From contig CAZQLD010000012.1 in assembly GCA_964594115.1 (NCBI GenBank), positions 1-36,393 of the forward strand: 36,393 nt of DNA. The letters run 5' to 3'. A program made the translations under genes and the position numbers. Below are positions 1 to 8,881 of the stretch, in pieces. Origin of the DNA: MFWN01 sp964594115. GTDB lineage: Archaea > Nanobdellota > Nanobdellia > Pacearchaeales > GW2011-AR1. The notes beneath the pieces are model-generated. The model did no database searches, had not been told where the DNA came from, and saw only the letters and a program-made list of their open reading frames with translations. Each line of letters begins with the position of its first letter. Within the stretch, counting starts at the first letter, position 1.

Positions 1-696
1 TTTAAAAGATTGGATTATTTAGCTGCTCAAAAACATACTAAACTTTTAGGAATAAGTAAAGAAATTACAAGAAGGATAAAAAGAGACTATAACAGAGAGT
101 CAGATGCTTTTTATCCTTATGTTGATCCTGAAAAATATAAAACTGAAAAATATGGTGATTTTATTCTTTCTGTAACAAGACTTGTTAGTCCAAAAAGACC
201 TTTGATGATTGCAGAAGCTATGGAATTTGTAAAAAATAAGAATATAAAAATGGTATTTGCTGGAGAGGGTCCCCTTAAAGAAGAAATAGAAAAGCTAGCA
301 AAAAAGAACAAGAATATTATACTAAAGGGATTTGTTTCTGAAGAAGAATTAAAAGAGCTTTATGCTAATTGTCTTGCTGCAATTTATATACCTATTAATG
401 AAGACTATGGATATGTTCCAGTAGAAGCAGGAGTTTCTGGAAAAGCTACAATTGGTGTAAATGAAGGAGGATTAAAAGAAACAATTGTTGATGGAAAAAC
501 CGGGTTTTTAATAGATAATGTTACTCCAGAAAAAGTAGCTGAAAAAATTGATATTTTATCAAACAATAAAAAACTTGCGATAAAAATGGGAAAAGCTGCT
601 AAAAAATACTGTGTTAAATTCCATCCTAAAAATACATTTGATGTTTTAGATAAAGCTATTGAAGAGGCAATAAAAATAAAAAAGTTTGATAAATGA
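1..696 (+). CDS. Glycosyltransferase family 4 (GT-B), 5' end cut by window
   Basis: The reading frame is open from base 1, so the gene begins outside the window; the TTG at position 10 is not a convincing start. The 231 visible residues are the C-terminal Rossmann half of a GT4-type retaining glycosyltransferase. Seen: the strand-turn FILSVTRLVSPKRP, the FAGEGPL loop, the KGFVSEEELKELY segment, and the family's E-x7-E motif in the stretch EDYGYVPVEA, followed by NEGGLKETI and DGKTGFL, which bind the nucleotide-sugar donor. It probably adds a sugar, such as mannose, to a lipid-linked glycan at the inner membrane face. The GDP-mannose dehydratase gene follows 51 bases downstream, which supports a role in surface glycan assembly. 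The donor cannot be read from the sequence. Confidence 0.9.
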   Translation, partial: FKRLDYLAAQKHTKLLGISKEITRRIKRDYNRESDAFYPYVDPEKYKTEKYGDFILSVTRLVSPKRPLMIAEAMEFVKNKNIKMVFAGEGPLKEEIEKLAKKNKNIILKGFVSEEELKELYANCLAAIYIPINEDYGYVPVEAGVSGKATIGVNEGGLKETIVDGKTGFLIDNVTPEKVAEKIDILSNNKKLAIKMGKAAKKYCVKFHPKNTFDVLDKAIEEAIKIKKFDK

Positions 697-747
697 TTAT
701 TTTAGATTATAATAATATTTAAAAGTAAATTTTTCCCTTGTAGGCAT

Positions 748-1773
748 ATGATTCAAAAAAAGGCACTTATTACTGGAATTACTGGCCAAGATGGAAGCTA
801 TCTTGCTGAATTCCTTTTAGAAAAAGGTTATGAAGTGTGGGGGCTTGTCAGAAGAACTAGCTTGGATCCTTTATTAAGATTAAATGGAATAAAAAGCAGG
901 TTAAAGTTAAGATATGGCAATTTACTTGACTCTTACTCTATTTATAAAATTTTAGAAGAGTCTAGACCAGATGAGATTTATAATTTAGCTGCACAATCAG
1001 ATGTTGCGATTTCATTTGAGTGTCCTCATGAAACAAGAGAAGTAAATTATCATGGAGTTGGGAGACTAATACATACTATCCAGGACTTAAGATTAAATTC
1101 AAAAGTTTATCAGGCTTCTACAAGCGAGATGTTTGGAAATTATCCTGGAGAAATTGTTAATGAACAAACCCCTTTTAATCCTCAAAGCCCTTATGCAGAA
1201 GCTAAAGTAAAGGCACATTTAGATTACATCACTAATTATAGGGAAAGGTATGGAATGTTCCTTTGTTCAGGATTTTTATTCAATCACGAGTCTCCTAAAA
1301 GAGGGAAACATTTTGTAACAAGAAAAATAACTCACTCTATGGTTAAAATCAAATTAGGATTGCAAGATAGTTTTTCATTAGGAAATTTGAATGCAAGAAG
1401 GGACTGGGGATTTGCTGGAGATTATGTTAAAGCTATGTGGATGATATTGCAACAAAAAACTCCTAGAGATTATGTAATAGCTACTGGAGAAAGCCACACT
1501 GTCAGGGATTTTGTGACTAAAACAGCTGAAGCTCTTGGAATGCAAATTAACTGGGAAGGAGAAGGATTAAAGGAGGTTGGCTTGGTTGATGGCAAGCCAA
1601 TTGTACTTGTGAATGAGAAATTTTTTAGACCAAAAGATGTTCATAAGTTATGTGGTGATTCATCAAAAGCAAGAGCAGAATTGGGCTGGCAGCCCAGTGT
1701 AAAACTTGGAGAGCTAGTAAAAATAATGGTTGCAGCAGATTTGAAAAAATTAGAGGCGAATTCTAAAACCTAA
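748..1773 (+). CDS. gmd: GDP-mannose 4,6-dehydratase
   Basis: This 341-residue protein matches the usual length of GDP-mannose 4,6-dehydratase, an extended short-chain dehydrogenase that turns GDP-mannose into GDP-4-keto-6-deoxymannose, precursor of fucose, rhamnose and related deoxysugars. Seen: the NADP-binding GITGQDG at residues 10-16, the catalytic triad region with Thr125-Ser126-Glu127 (STSEMFG) and Tyr149-x3-Lys153 (SPYAEAK), and the family segments LFNHESPKRG and RRDWGFAGDYV. The ATG at 748 places the nucleotide loop at the expected distance. It lies between a GT4 enzyme and two methyltransferases, consistent with making a methylated deoxyhexose for a surface glycan. No separate reductase for the 4-keto product is seen in the window. 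Confidence 0.95.
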   Translation: MIQKKALITGITGQDGSYLAEFLLEKGYEVWGLVRRTSLDPLLRLNGIKSRLKLRYGNLLDSYSIYKILEESRPDEIYNLAAQSDVAISFECPHETREVNYHGVGRLIHTIQDLRLNSKVYQASTSEMFGNYPGEIVNEQTPFNPQSPYAEAKVKAHLDYITNYRERYGMFLCSGFLFNHESPKRGKHFVTRKITHSMVKIKLGLQDSFSLGNLNARRDWGFAGDYVKAMWMILQQKTPRDYVIATGESHTVRDFVTKTAEALGMQINWEGEGLKEVGLVDGKPIVLVNEKFFRPKDVHKLCGDSSKARAELGWQPSVKLGELVKIMVAADLKKLEANSKT

Positions 1774-1780
1774 TTTTAAA

Positions 1781-2260
1781 ATGAATAAACTTAATTTAGG
1801 CTGTGGAAAAGATTATAGACAAGGATGGTTAAATGTTGATTTCAGAGATGATGTTAAATTAGATGCAAAGCATAATTTAAACAAAATCCCTTATCCTTTT
1901 AAAAAAAATCAGTTTGATATTGTGCTAATGAGGATGATTTTAGAACATCTTGACAATCCAATTAAGGTTTTAAAAGAGATTATTAGGATTTCCAAAAATA
2001 AGGCAATTATAGAGGTAGTTGTGCCTCATGCAAACTCTTATGCTGCAATTACAGACATACAACATAAAACACACTTTACAGAAAATTCTTTTAACAAGAA
2101 TTTGTTAGAGGAATACGGGCTAAATAACCTAATATTAAAGAAAGTAGAACTCCAGTTTAAAAATACCTGGAAAAAATGCATTCCTTTTAAAAAATACCTT
2201 AAGATTTTTTTTATTGGGGTTTATGATAATATTAAATTTATTTTTGAGGTAAAGAAGTAA
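1781..2260 (+). CDS. Class I SAM-dependent methyltransferase
   Basis: A 159-residue small methyltransferase of the Methyltransf_11 type, starting 7 bases after gmd and presumably co-transcribed. Motif I, which binds S-adenosylmethionine, is LNLGCGK near residues 4-10, followed by an acidic residue in NVDFRDD; the sequence FDIVLMRMILEHLDNP is the motif IV/V region. The protein lacks a large substrate domain and ends in a basic, hydrophobic tail (KKYLKIFFIGVYDNIKF) that may touch the membrane. By position it probably methylates a sugar or a lipid-linked glycan; the true substrate is unknown. Related proteins are common in archaeal and bacterial polysaccharide clusters. Confidence 0.8.
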   Translation: MNKLNLGCGKDYRQGWLNVDFRDDVKLDAKHNLNKIPYPFKKNQFDIVLMRMILEHLDNPIKVLKEIIRISKNKAIIEVVVPHANSYAAITDIQHKTHFTENSFNKNLLEEYGLNNLILKKVELQFKNTWKKCIPFKKYLKIFFIGVYDNIKFIFEVKK

Positions 2261-2276
2261 ATAAAAAAGATTTAAA

Positions 2277-3167
2277 ATGTTCTCAAGAAAAACTAGAGAG
2301 ATTATAAAAAAATTTACACCAAATAAAATTCTAAAGATTAAGGGGAGAATAAACCAAATATCTTACAGAATTGAAGATTTGGAGAGAAACCAGAAAAATC
2401 TTTTTATTGAAAAATACTCTCAGTTAGCAAACAAGCCAAAGTCAGAAATTAATTCTAAAGAGTTTAAAATTAGTTCGCAAAATGGAGAAGACGGAATACT
2501 TCTTTATATTTTTTCAAAAATAGGAATAAAAAATAAGACTTTTGTGGAGTTTGGAGTTGGGGATGGAAGAGAGTGCAATACTGCAAATCTCATAAGGAAC
2601 TTTGAATGGAATGGTTTGATGATAGAAGGAGATAAAAAATTTTATCATGAAGCAAAGAAATTCTATAAACCCTTCCCTGAAGTAAGGGTTGTAAATAAGT
2701 TTGTAACAAGAGATAATATAAATTATATTTTAAAGAAAAATGGAATTAAAGGAGAAATTGATTTACTATCAGTTGATATTGATGGTATTGATTATCATGT
2801 ATGGAAGGCAATTGATGAAATATCTCCAAGGGTTGTTGTGATTGAGTATAATGCTCATTTAGGAACAGAAAAATCCCTGGCAGTCAGTTATGATGAAAAT
2901 TTTGAAAGATTTTCAAAACACCCAAGCGGGCTGTATTATGGAGCTTCTTTAAAAGCTCTGACAAAACTTGCAAACTTAAGAGGCTATATTTTAGTTGGAT
3001 GCGATTCTGCAGGAATAAATGCTTTTTTTGTTAAAAAACAGCTTGCTAAAGGAAAGCTGAAAGCCCTTACTGCTGAACAGGCATATTATCCTAAGATTAT
3101 GGAAAAATCAAAAAATTTAGAAAAACAGTTTAATGTTATTATGCATTTAAAATTTGAAGAGGTTTAG
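2277..3167 (+). CDS. FkbM-like class I methyltransferase
   Basis: A 296-residue protein starting 17 bases after the preceding methyltransferase. After a basic, coiled N-terminal part (residues 1-60) comes SQNGEDG near 67-73, then VEFGVGDG near 90-97, which is the SAM-binding motif I, the acidic end of strand 2 in MIEGDK, and LSVDIDGIDYHVW, which resembles the acidic motif of FkbM-type methyltransferases. Such proteins methylate hydroxyl groups of sugars or polyketides and often sit in glycan loci, as here. The C-terminal third (YYGASLKALTKLA, GCDSAGINAFFVKK) matches the same family. The substrate is not known. The neighbouring flippase gene converges from the other strand. Confidence 0.7.
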   Translation: MFSRKTREIIKKFTPNKILKIKGRINQISYRIEDLERNQKNLFIEKYSQLANKPKSEINSKEFKISSQNGEDGILLYIFSKIGIKNKTFVEFGVGDGRECNTANLIRNFEWNGLMIEGDKKFYHEAKKFYKPFPEVRVVNKFVTRDNINYILKKNGIKGEIDLLSVDIDGIDYHVWKAIDEISPRVVVIEYNAHLGTEKSLAVSYDENFERFSKHPSGLYYGASLKALTKLANLRGYILVGCDSAGINAFFVKKQLAKGKLKALTAEQAYYPKIMEKSKNLEKQFNVIMHLKFEEV

Positions 3168-3180
3168 ATTTTTGAGTTAT

Positions 3181-4710
3181 TTATCTAAAACTTTTAAATC
3201 TTAATTTTAATGTTTTTATTAGCTCATAATCTTGTTTTTGAAATCCCTTGAAAAAAATCATGCAGAGAATATAAACTGCTGCCCCTCCAAGAACCTCAAA
3301 AAATCCTATTATTAGTGTCATGTCTTTAACAGATAAATTAATTAAAACAAGAACAAGTGCCATGATTCCTGCTGAAATAATGGATTTGATTAAAATTTCT
3401 AAATCATAAGAAATATTTAGTTCTTTTTTTGAAAATCTTGACAATCTAAAGAAAACACTTGCCCTGCTTATTACTGTGGCAATTGCGGCTCCAACAACTG
3501 CCCATATCATAGAAATTTCTCTTAAGCTAAGAATTAAGATAAGACTAAGAACAATATTAAAGATTGTTGCTAAGATTTCTGTTTGAAATACAAATTTTGT
3601 TTTTTCTTTTGCAAAAAGTAATGCTTTTAAGGTGTAAATAATAGGAGTTCCTAGAATCATGATTGATAATACAATCAGAACAGGGGTTGCTTCTAGATAT
3701 TCATAGCTATATATTAATCTTAAAAAATATCTTCCTAAGATAAACAAGCCAAAAATTAATGGCAGACTAATCATAACTGTGTATCTAAAAACTTTGGTAA
3801 AGGCTCTTGAAAGTCTATTTTTTTTCATTTGAGTAAAAACCGGAAGCAGGATATTAGAAATTGCGATTGGAGAGTATAATGCAGCGATAATTGCAAAAGC
3901 TGCTGAATAATATCCCACATATGCTGCTGAGATTAATAAGGCTCCGATTAAAAATATATCAACCTCTCCAGATATTCTTGAAGCAGCATCTGAAACAATA
4001 GAGTGTTTTATGAATTTATTAACCCTTTTTTTATTTATCTTTGAATCTGATTTTTTAAAGAAAAAACCAGCTGTTTTTCTGAGATAGAGCGAGGAAAAAA
4101 TCATAACTATGGAAGAAGATAAAATTAATATAAAAATAATTAAAATTACTAATAAAACAGAACTTGTTTTCAGTCCAAATAAGATTAGTAAAACAACTAA
4201 TGAAATTCTGGAAATTTGAAAAATCACTTCTTTTATAGAGATAATAGACACTTTTTTTAAAGCATAAAATAAGGTTTCATAAAGATGCTCAAAAGACAGC
4301 ACAATTAGATAAAGGATTGAAATCAAAAGGGGATAAAATAAATCTGGTTTTTTAAATACATAAAAAGACAGATGATAAGAAAGAATAAATAAAATAATTG
4401 CTGATGGAAGAGTGAAATATAATAGTTTGACTTTAAAGAGATAATTATAATATTTTGCAGCAAGTTTTTTATTTTTTTTACCAAGAGCATCAGAAGCGTA
4501 TCTTAAGAGTGTTTGGTTTATAGCAACATCTGTAAAAGATAAAATTACTAAAATAATAGAAGTTGCTATAGTATATATTCCGAATTTTTCAGGCAATAAG
4601 AGTCTTGCAATTATTATAACAAATACTAATCCTCCAAACCTTCTGATAAATACCATTAAAAAATTCCAAAAAGAATTTTTTAAAACTTGTTTTGTTATAT
4701 TTTTTTCCAT
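3181..4710 (-). CDS. Lipid-linked oligosaccharide flippase (Wzx/MATE-like)
   Basis: A 509-residue polytopic membrane protein with about 12-14 hydrophobic segments from one end to the other and short basic loops. The N-terminal segment NSFWNFLMVFIRRFGGLVF followed by IIARLLLPEKFGIYTIA is characteristic of the polysaccharide transporter (PST/Wzx) branch of the MOP flippase superfamily, which moves undecaprenol- or dolichol-linked glycans across the membrane. It runs opposite to the flanking glycan genes. The likely promoter lies in the AT-rich stretch 4711-4760 shared with the divergent gene at 4823. In an archaeon the product would deliver glycans for N-glycosylation, the S-layer or an exopolysaccharide. 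The transported glycan cannot be told from sequence. Confidence 0.87.
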   Translation of the reverse strand: MEKNITKQVLKNSFWNFLMVFIRRFGGLVFVIIIARLLLPEKFGIYTIATSIILVILSFTDVAINQTLLRYASDALGKKNKKLAAKYYNYLFKVKLLYFTLPSAIILFILSYHLSFYVFKKPDLFYPLLISILYLIVLSFEHLYETLFYALKKVSIISIKEVIFQISRISLVVLLILFGLKTSSVLLVILIIFILILSSSIVMIFSSLYLRKTAGFFFKKSDSKINKKRVNKFIKHSIVSDAASRISGEVDIFLIGALLISAAYVGYYSAAFAIIAALYSPIAISNILLPVFTQMKKNRLSRAFTKVFRYTVMISLPLIFGLFILGRYFLRLIYSYEYLEATPVLIVLSIMILGTPIIYTLKALLFAKEKTKFVFQTEILATIFNIVLSLILILSLREISMIWAVVGAAIATVISRASVFFRLSRFSKKELNISYDLEILIKSIISAGIMALVLVLINLSVKDMTLIIGFFEVLGGAAVYILCMIFFKGFQKQDYELIKTLKLRFKSFR

Positions 4711-4822
4711 AAGCCATATAATAAAATACTGTTTTTAAAAGTACTTATGCCCTCTAAAAGAGATATTTAAAAATCATATTCGAGTATATAAATCTTTAAA
4801 AAAATAAATTATATGCCACTAT

Positions 4823-5182
4823 ATGAGAGGTTTTTTAAGTATAGTTATTCCGGTTTATAATGAAGAAGGAAATGTAGAGAAATTATATTTTGAAGTAGAA
4901 AAAATAATAAAACAGCTGATTAAAGACAAAAAGCTTAGAAATTTTGAGGTTGTTTTTGTTAATGATGGTTCAAGAGACAATACTTATGGAGTTTTGGAAT
5001 CTTTAAAAAGAAAAAAAGGAGAGAAAAGAGAGCGTTTAAATGATTTGGAATTATTTGGAGAGCTTCATAGATATATTACTGCTTATCTTTATATTAAAGG
5101 GTATAGGGTTGTAGAAATAAGAGTTAATCATCGCCCAGAGTTAGTGGAAAAACCAAATATAAAAAATTTAACAGAGGGATAA
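4823..5182 (+). pseudogene. GT2 (dolichyl-phosphate mannosyltransferase-like) with internal deletion
   Basis: The first ~65 residues are a canonical GT2 N terminus: LSIVIPVYNEEGN followed by FEVVFVNDGSRDNT, which binds the nucleotide. The chain then jumps at about residue 66 to DLELFGELHRYITAYLYIKGYRVVEIRVNHRPE, which in intact dolichyl-phosphate mannosyltransferase-like enzymes lies far downstream, near residue 180-210. Missing are the DxD metal site and the acceptor loop, roughly 100-130 residues. The tail after HRPE also lacks the usual GKSKYG segment. The reading frame stays open, so the deletion was in frame. The product is unlikely to be an active transferase. A TATA-like TATATAAAT sits near 4784. 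The next gene starts at the base after its stop. A collapsed assembly is the other possible cause. Confidence 0.75.
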
Positions 5183-6670
5183 ATGGAAAATGAAATTTTC
5201 AAATTCGACGATAAAAAACCAATAATAACAGTTGCCTTGTTATTAATTCTCTTAACGTTTCTAACATCTTACTATGGCTCAACAGACACAGGAGATTATT
5301 CCAACACTGCAAAATTTTTTGCAGGAGATTATTCTGCAAAGATCAGGAGCTCTCACTCTTATCTGTTTGGGTTTATTCATTCCTTTTTACTTTTTGCAGA
5401 TAGTTTTATTATCTTTAAGATAACAAGTATTATCTTTTTATTGCTAATTATTTATTCGGTATACATAATAAATAATAGAGATAAAAAAACTCTGTGGCTT
5501 ATGCTTCTCTCTCCGATTGTCTGGTATATGGCTCCATGGATAGCTCCAATCCAGTTAGCAGGATTATTTTTATTATGGGCTTTTTATTTTATTAATAAAT
5601 ATGACAGGACAAAGAAAATAACCTATCTACTTTATTCAGGAATTTTTGTAGGATTAGGATGGGCTGTATGGGATACTGTACTCTTCTTTGGAGTTTTTTT
5701 AATGGGTTGCTTTCTTTACAATCGCAAGGTTTCCCATTTATTATACTTTATCCTAGCTGTTTTTATAGGATTAAGTCCAAGACTCCTCCTAGATCAGTTT
5801 TTATTTAATTTTCCTTTTTTTACTATACTTAAAAGCACTTTTGGGACTTTTGCTAACATTTTCGGAGGTATCTATGGCTATGGTCCACTTGAAAGAGCTA
5901 GTGCATACTCTCTTGGTTTATTAACAATTATTCCTGTTCTTTTAGCAGTTCCTCTCTATTATTGGGGGCTTTATAAAAAAAGATTTTTTAAGAACAATAA
6001 GAAAGCAATGATATTTCTTAGTTTGTCTTTATTGCTTATTTTTATAAATCCTCAAATAAGATATCTTATGGTTCTTGTACCAATAATGATTCTCCTTATT
6101 GGAAAAAATATTAACAAAAAACAATTCAAAAGACAGATTATTTTTTCAATAATTATAATTCTCTTGTTTATTTTTCCTTATATTTTGCAGATAAGTTACT
6201 CTATAGACAACCAAAACATTGCGGAGTTTAGCTACTTATTTAGAAACTCCTTTAAATTCAAGCTTGGAGAAGAATTTAACTCTAAAATAATTAGAAATGA
6301 TTTAGAAAAGATAATAGAAAAATATCCTAATGAAACTTTTGTTGTGGGTAATGAACCAGATACTTACCAAGCTATTGCACGTTTATACTGGGGAGGAGAA
6401 GTAGAGGAATTTGTAAGTATTCAGGATTATGAGCTTGCTATTAAAAATGAGAGTATTTTGTATGAAAAAACATTTATGCCTATTCCGAATATTAAAGAAA
6501 GAAGGCAAATCTGGATTTCAGGAGGTTTGAGTAAAAATGAGAATGATGATACTGATTATGAAAACATTAGCTTAGGTATAGGGATAGGAGAACCTATAGA
6601 ACTTGAAGGATTTAAAAGAATTAAAAGATATGATATTCTTTATTTATCAAGAAAATCCCATTTTACATAA
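5183..6670 (+). CDS. Polytopic membrane protein, possible GT-C glycosyltransferase
   Basis: A 495-residue protein whose ATG directly follows the stop of the broken GT2 gene. It has about 10-11 hydrophobic segments between residues 15 and 335, then a soluble C-terminal domain of about 150 residues. The first extracytoplasmic loop carries TDTGDYSNTAKFFAGDY, acidic residues placed like the catalytic Asp of GT-C fold transferases that use polyprenyl-phosphate sugars. The C-terminal domain has NETFVVGNEPDTYQAIARLYWGG, which resembles the periplasmic domains of this class. I do not recognise a named family. A role in transferring sugars outside the membrane is an inference from topology, the acidic loop and the locus. 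Its last 8 bases overlap the convergent gene at 6663. Confidence 0.6.
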   Translation: MENEIFKFDDKKPIITVALLLILLTFLTSYYGSTDTGDYSNTAKFFAGDYSAKIRSSHSYLFGFIHSFLLFADSFIIFKITSIIFLLLIIYSVYIINNRDKKTLWLMLLSPIVWYMAPWIAPIQLAGLFLLWAFYFINKYDRTKKITYLLYSGIFVGLGWAVWDTVLFFGVFLMGCFLYNRKVSHLLYFILAVFIGLSPRLLLDQFLFNFPFFTILKSTFGTFANIFGGIYGYGPLERASAYSLGLLTIIPVLLAVPLYYWGLYKKRFFKNNKKAMIFLSLSLLLIFINPQIRYLMVLVPIMILLIGKNINKKQFKRQIIFSIIIILLFIFPYILQISYSIDNQNIAEFSYLFRNSFKFKLGEEFNSKIIRNDLEKIIEKYPNETFVVGNEPDTYQAIARLYWGGEVEEFVSIQDYELAIKNESILYEKTFMPIPNIKERRQIWISGGLSKNENDDTDYENISLGIGIGEPIELEGFKRIKRYDILYLSRKSHFT

Positions 6671-7115
6671 TAAAGTTTTTTTTGTTCTTATTTTTAAAAT
6701 AAGTATACACTGAAGATAATTTCATGTAAAAATGTTCTTTTTTATTGTAAAGATCTATAAAATCTAAAAAAATATGGAAGGCTATTCCTGAAATTACAAA
6801 AGAGAGATTATAAAAAAAAGAAAGGAAAAATAATAGAATCCAGAATTCAATTCCATGAAATATAGAGATATCCTCCTTGTATTTTTCTCTCTTTTTTGCT
6901 GGAAGTTTGTAAAATTTATTGTATTTTTTACAGCCTTTTTTATAAGCATTTTTCAAACTAAAATCTTTTTTAGTAAAGACATAATAAAGATAATGGTCAA
7001 CATCAATTAAAACAGAAGCAATAAAAACTATAATAGAGTTAAATAAGCTTACTCCAAAAAAGTACAAACCTAGGGATAAAACTGCTCCAAATAAAATATG
7101 CCATTTAGGTAACAT
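6663..7115 (-). CDS. YdjM-like membrane-bound metal-dependent hydrolase family protein
   Basis: A 150-residue membrane protein with four predicted helices. It matches the small YdjM/DUF457-like family described as membrane-bound metal-dependent hydrolases: an early His in PKWHILFGA, the acidic-histidine motif IDVDHYLYY near residue 40, a second His in IFHGIEFW near 88, and FHIFLDFIDL near 115-124. These His/Asp residues within helices are the presumed metal ligands. The enzymatic reaction of the family is not established. In archaea it often occurs alone or near lipid and glycan genes. It converges on the gene at 5183-6670 with an 8-base overlap, so the two may share 3' ends. Confidence 0.7.
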   Translation of the reverse strand: MLPKWHILFGAVLSLGLYFFGVSLFNSIIVFIASVLIDVDHYLYYVFTKKDFSLKNAYKKGCKKYNKFYKLPAKKREKYKEDISIFHGIEFWILLFFLSFFYNLSFVISGIAFHIFLDFIDLYNKKEHFYMKLSSVYTYFKNKNKKNFIM

Positions 7116-7226
7116 GTTAACTCTTTTTCAGTTGTTCTTAATATTAAATCATATATTTAAAATATCCTTTTTATTGTAGAAATATATTTAAATGTTCTGA
7201 ATTTTAAAAAGAAAAAGGATAAGCAT

Positions 7227-7622
7227 ATGAAAGAGACTATGGGAGTTGTTGGAAGAGGATATGTTGGACAAAAAATCTATGATTTTTTCAAATCGCATGG
7301 TTATGAAATATACTCTTTTGATGAAGATGAAAAGAAAAGTGATTTTGGAAAATTGGAGGATTTAAATGGATATAATCTTGATTTTGTTTTTATTTGTGTT
7401 CCTACGCCCATGGCTAAAGATGGAAGTTGTGATACCTCAATTGTAGAGGAAGTTGTAAAAAGAATAAAGGCAAAAACCTTTGTTGTAGAAAGCACTATCG
7501 CACCAGGAACAACAAAAAGATTAGAGCAAGAAACAGGAAAAGATATTTTATTCACCCCAGAGTATTTTGGAGAAACCAATCAAGATGGCCAACCACTAAT
7601 TATAATACATAAATTAAAATGA
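7227..7622 (+). pseudogene. UDP-glucose/GDP-mannose dehydrogenase, N-terminal fragment
   Basis: A 131-residue reading frame equal to the NAD-binding first third of UDP-glucose/GDP-mannose dehydrogenases, normally about 400-450 residues. Seen: the dinucleotide fold MGVVGRGYVGQKIYDFF, the conserved VFICVPTP with a downstream DGSCDTS, the VVESTIAPGTTKRL segment and FTPEYFGET. The homology stops there, before the catalytic cysteine domain, and the frame ends 14 residues later. The stop overlaps the start of the methyltransferase by ATGA, so the truncation is joined neatly to an intact gene. It cannot oxidise sugar nucleotides on its own. Deletion or assembly collapse are both possible; the broken GT2 gene nearby favours real decay of the locus. 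A TATA-like element lies near 7184-7191. Confidence 0.75.
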
Positions 7623-8188
7623 AAAATCAATATTACCACGATAAAATAGATGAAAGAAATATAGATTGGCAGGAAAATAAAAATCCATTAGTTAGACTTT
7701 TTTATAAATTAAAATACAAAATAGCTATAAAATACGCTAATTTGAGGTGGGATGATTTGATTTTAGATTTTGGATGTGGAACAAATTGGTTAAAAAAGAA
7801 AATGCTCCCGGGATATGATGTTATTGGTTACGATATAGACCCCAAATTAACAGAAATAAAAGATTATACTAAATTAAAACCAGATAAGATTTTTGTAATA
7901 GATGTCCTTGAGCATGTAGAGAAAGAAGAAATAAGGAAAATAATAAAGAATTTTAAGAAAATGAATCCCAATTTTATATTAATCGCAATAATTCCTACAG
8001 AAACTTGGCTTTGGAGAAAAGCAAGAAAGATTTTAGGATTATCAGAAACAGTAGAAGACCATATAACAAAACTCAGTGAGATATTACAAATTTTAAATGA
8101 AGAACTTACTCAAATAAAAAAAATAAACTTTTTAACTATGAGTTATATTACTAAATTTGAATCTACAGTATGTTCAAAATGGAAATAA
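7619..8188 (+). CDS. Class I SAM-dependent methyltransferase
   Basis: A 189-residue methyltransferase. Motif I is LILDFGCGTNWL near residues 46-57, the ribose-binding acidic residue lies in IGYDIDPK, and KIFVIDVLEHVEKEEI is the post-motif region typical of the Methyltransf_11/UbiE-like group. The start overlaps the preceding stop by four bases (ATGA) and its end overlaps the next glycosyltransferase gene, so 7227-8880 is a tight operon. Proteins of this type next to a GT2 enzyme often modify lipid-linked sugars, but the substrate here is not readable from sequence. Confidence 0.8.
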   Translation: MKNQYYHDKIDERNIDWQENKNPLVRLFYKLKYKIAIKYANLRWDDLILDFGCGTNWLKKKMLPGYDVIGYDIDPKLTEIKDYTKLKPDKIFVIDVLEHVEKEEIRKIIKNFKKMNPNFILIAIIPTETWLWRKARKILGLSETVEDHITKLSEILQILNEELTQIKKINFLTMSYITKFESTVCSKWK

Positions 8189-8880
8189 GGGAAATATCAG
8201 CATTTTTTCCTGCTTATAAGGAAGAAAAAAATATAGAAGAAACTATTGTAAAAGCAGAAAAAATTCTTGAAAAGATAGCAGATAAATATGAAATATTAGT
8301 CATCGATGACGGAAGTAGAGATAAAACTGGAGAAATTGTCCAAAAATTATCAAAGAGAAATAATAAAATAAAATTAATAACACATGAAAAAAATAAAGGG
8401 TATGGGGCAGCAGTAATTTCTGGGCTTTATAATGCAAAATATGATTGGATTATTTTCACAGATTCAGATGGACAGTTTGATTTTTCAGAGATTGATAATT
8501 TCATTTCTGCACAAAGAGAAACAAATGCAGATTTAGTAGTGGGATGGTATATGAAAAGAAAAGTTTCTTTTATAAGGAAATTTAATAGTTTTATGTGGCA
8601 GTTACTGGTTAGATTAGTTTTTGGGCTTAAAGTTAAGGATATTGATTGTGGATTCAAACTAATAAGAAGAAAAGTCATGGAAGAGATTCCTCAATTAGAG
8701 GTCCAGAGGGGGGCATTTATCAGCACAGAATTTTTAGTAAAAGCTAAAGAGAAGGGTTTCAAAATAATCGAGATTCCCGTACATCATTATGCAAGGAAAG
8801 AAGGAAAAGCTACCGGAGCAGATTTAAATGTAATAATTAGCAGTTTTAAGGATTTATTTAAATTAAGAAATAAATTATAA
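8170..8880 (+). CDS. GT2 glycosyltransferase, dolichyl-phosphate mannose/glucose synthase-like
   Basis: A complete GT2 domain of about 230 residues. Seen from the second Met: FFPAYKEEKNIEETI, YEILVIDDGSRDKT (residues about 38-50), the metal-binding FTDSDGQFD (Asp-x-Asp near 95-97), the acceptor-side KDIDCGFKLIRRKV, and RGAFISTEFLVKAKEKGFKIIEIPVHH. This is the polyprenyl-phosphate glycosyltransferase pattern: it would load a sugar from GDP-Man or UDP-Glc onto dolichyl phosphate at the cytoplasmic face. No C-terminal membrane helices follow. Two starts are possible, 8170 (19-base overlap with the previous gene) and 8179 (10 bases); I list the longer. This intact enzyme contrasts with the deleted GT2 at 4823. 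Confidence 0.88.
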   Translation: MFKMEIREISAFFPAYKEEKNIEETIVKAEKILEKIADKYEILVIDDGSRDKTGEIVQKLSKRNNKIKLITHEKNKGYGAAVISGLYNAKYDWIIFTDSDGQFDFSEIDNFISAQRETNADLVVGWYMKRKVSFIRKFNSFMWQLLVRLVFGLKVKDIDCGFKLIRRKVMEEIPQLEVQRGAFISTEFLVKAKEKGFKIIEIPVHHYARKEGKATGADLNVIISSFKDLFKLRNKL

Positions 8881-8881
8881 T

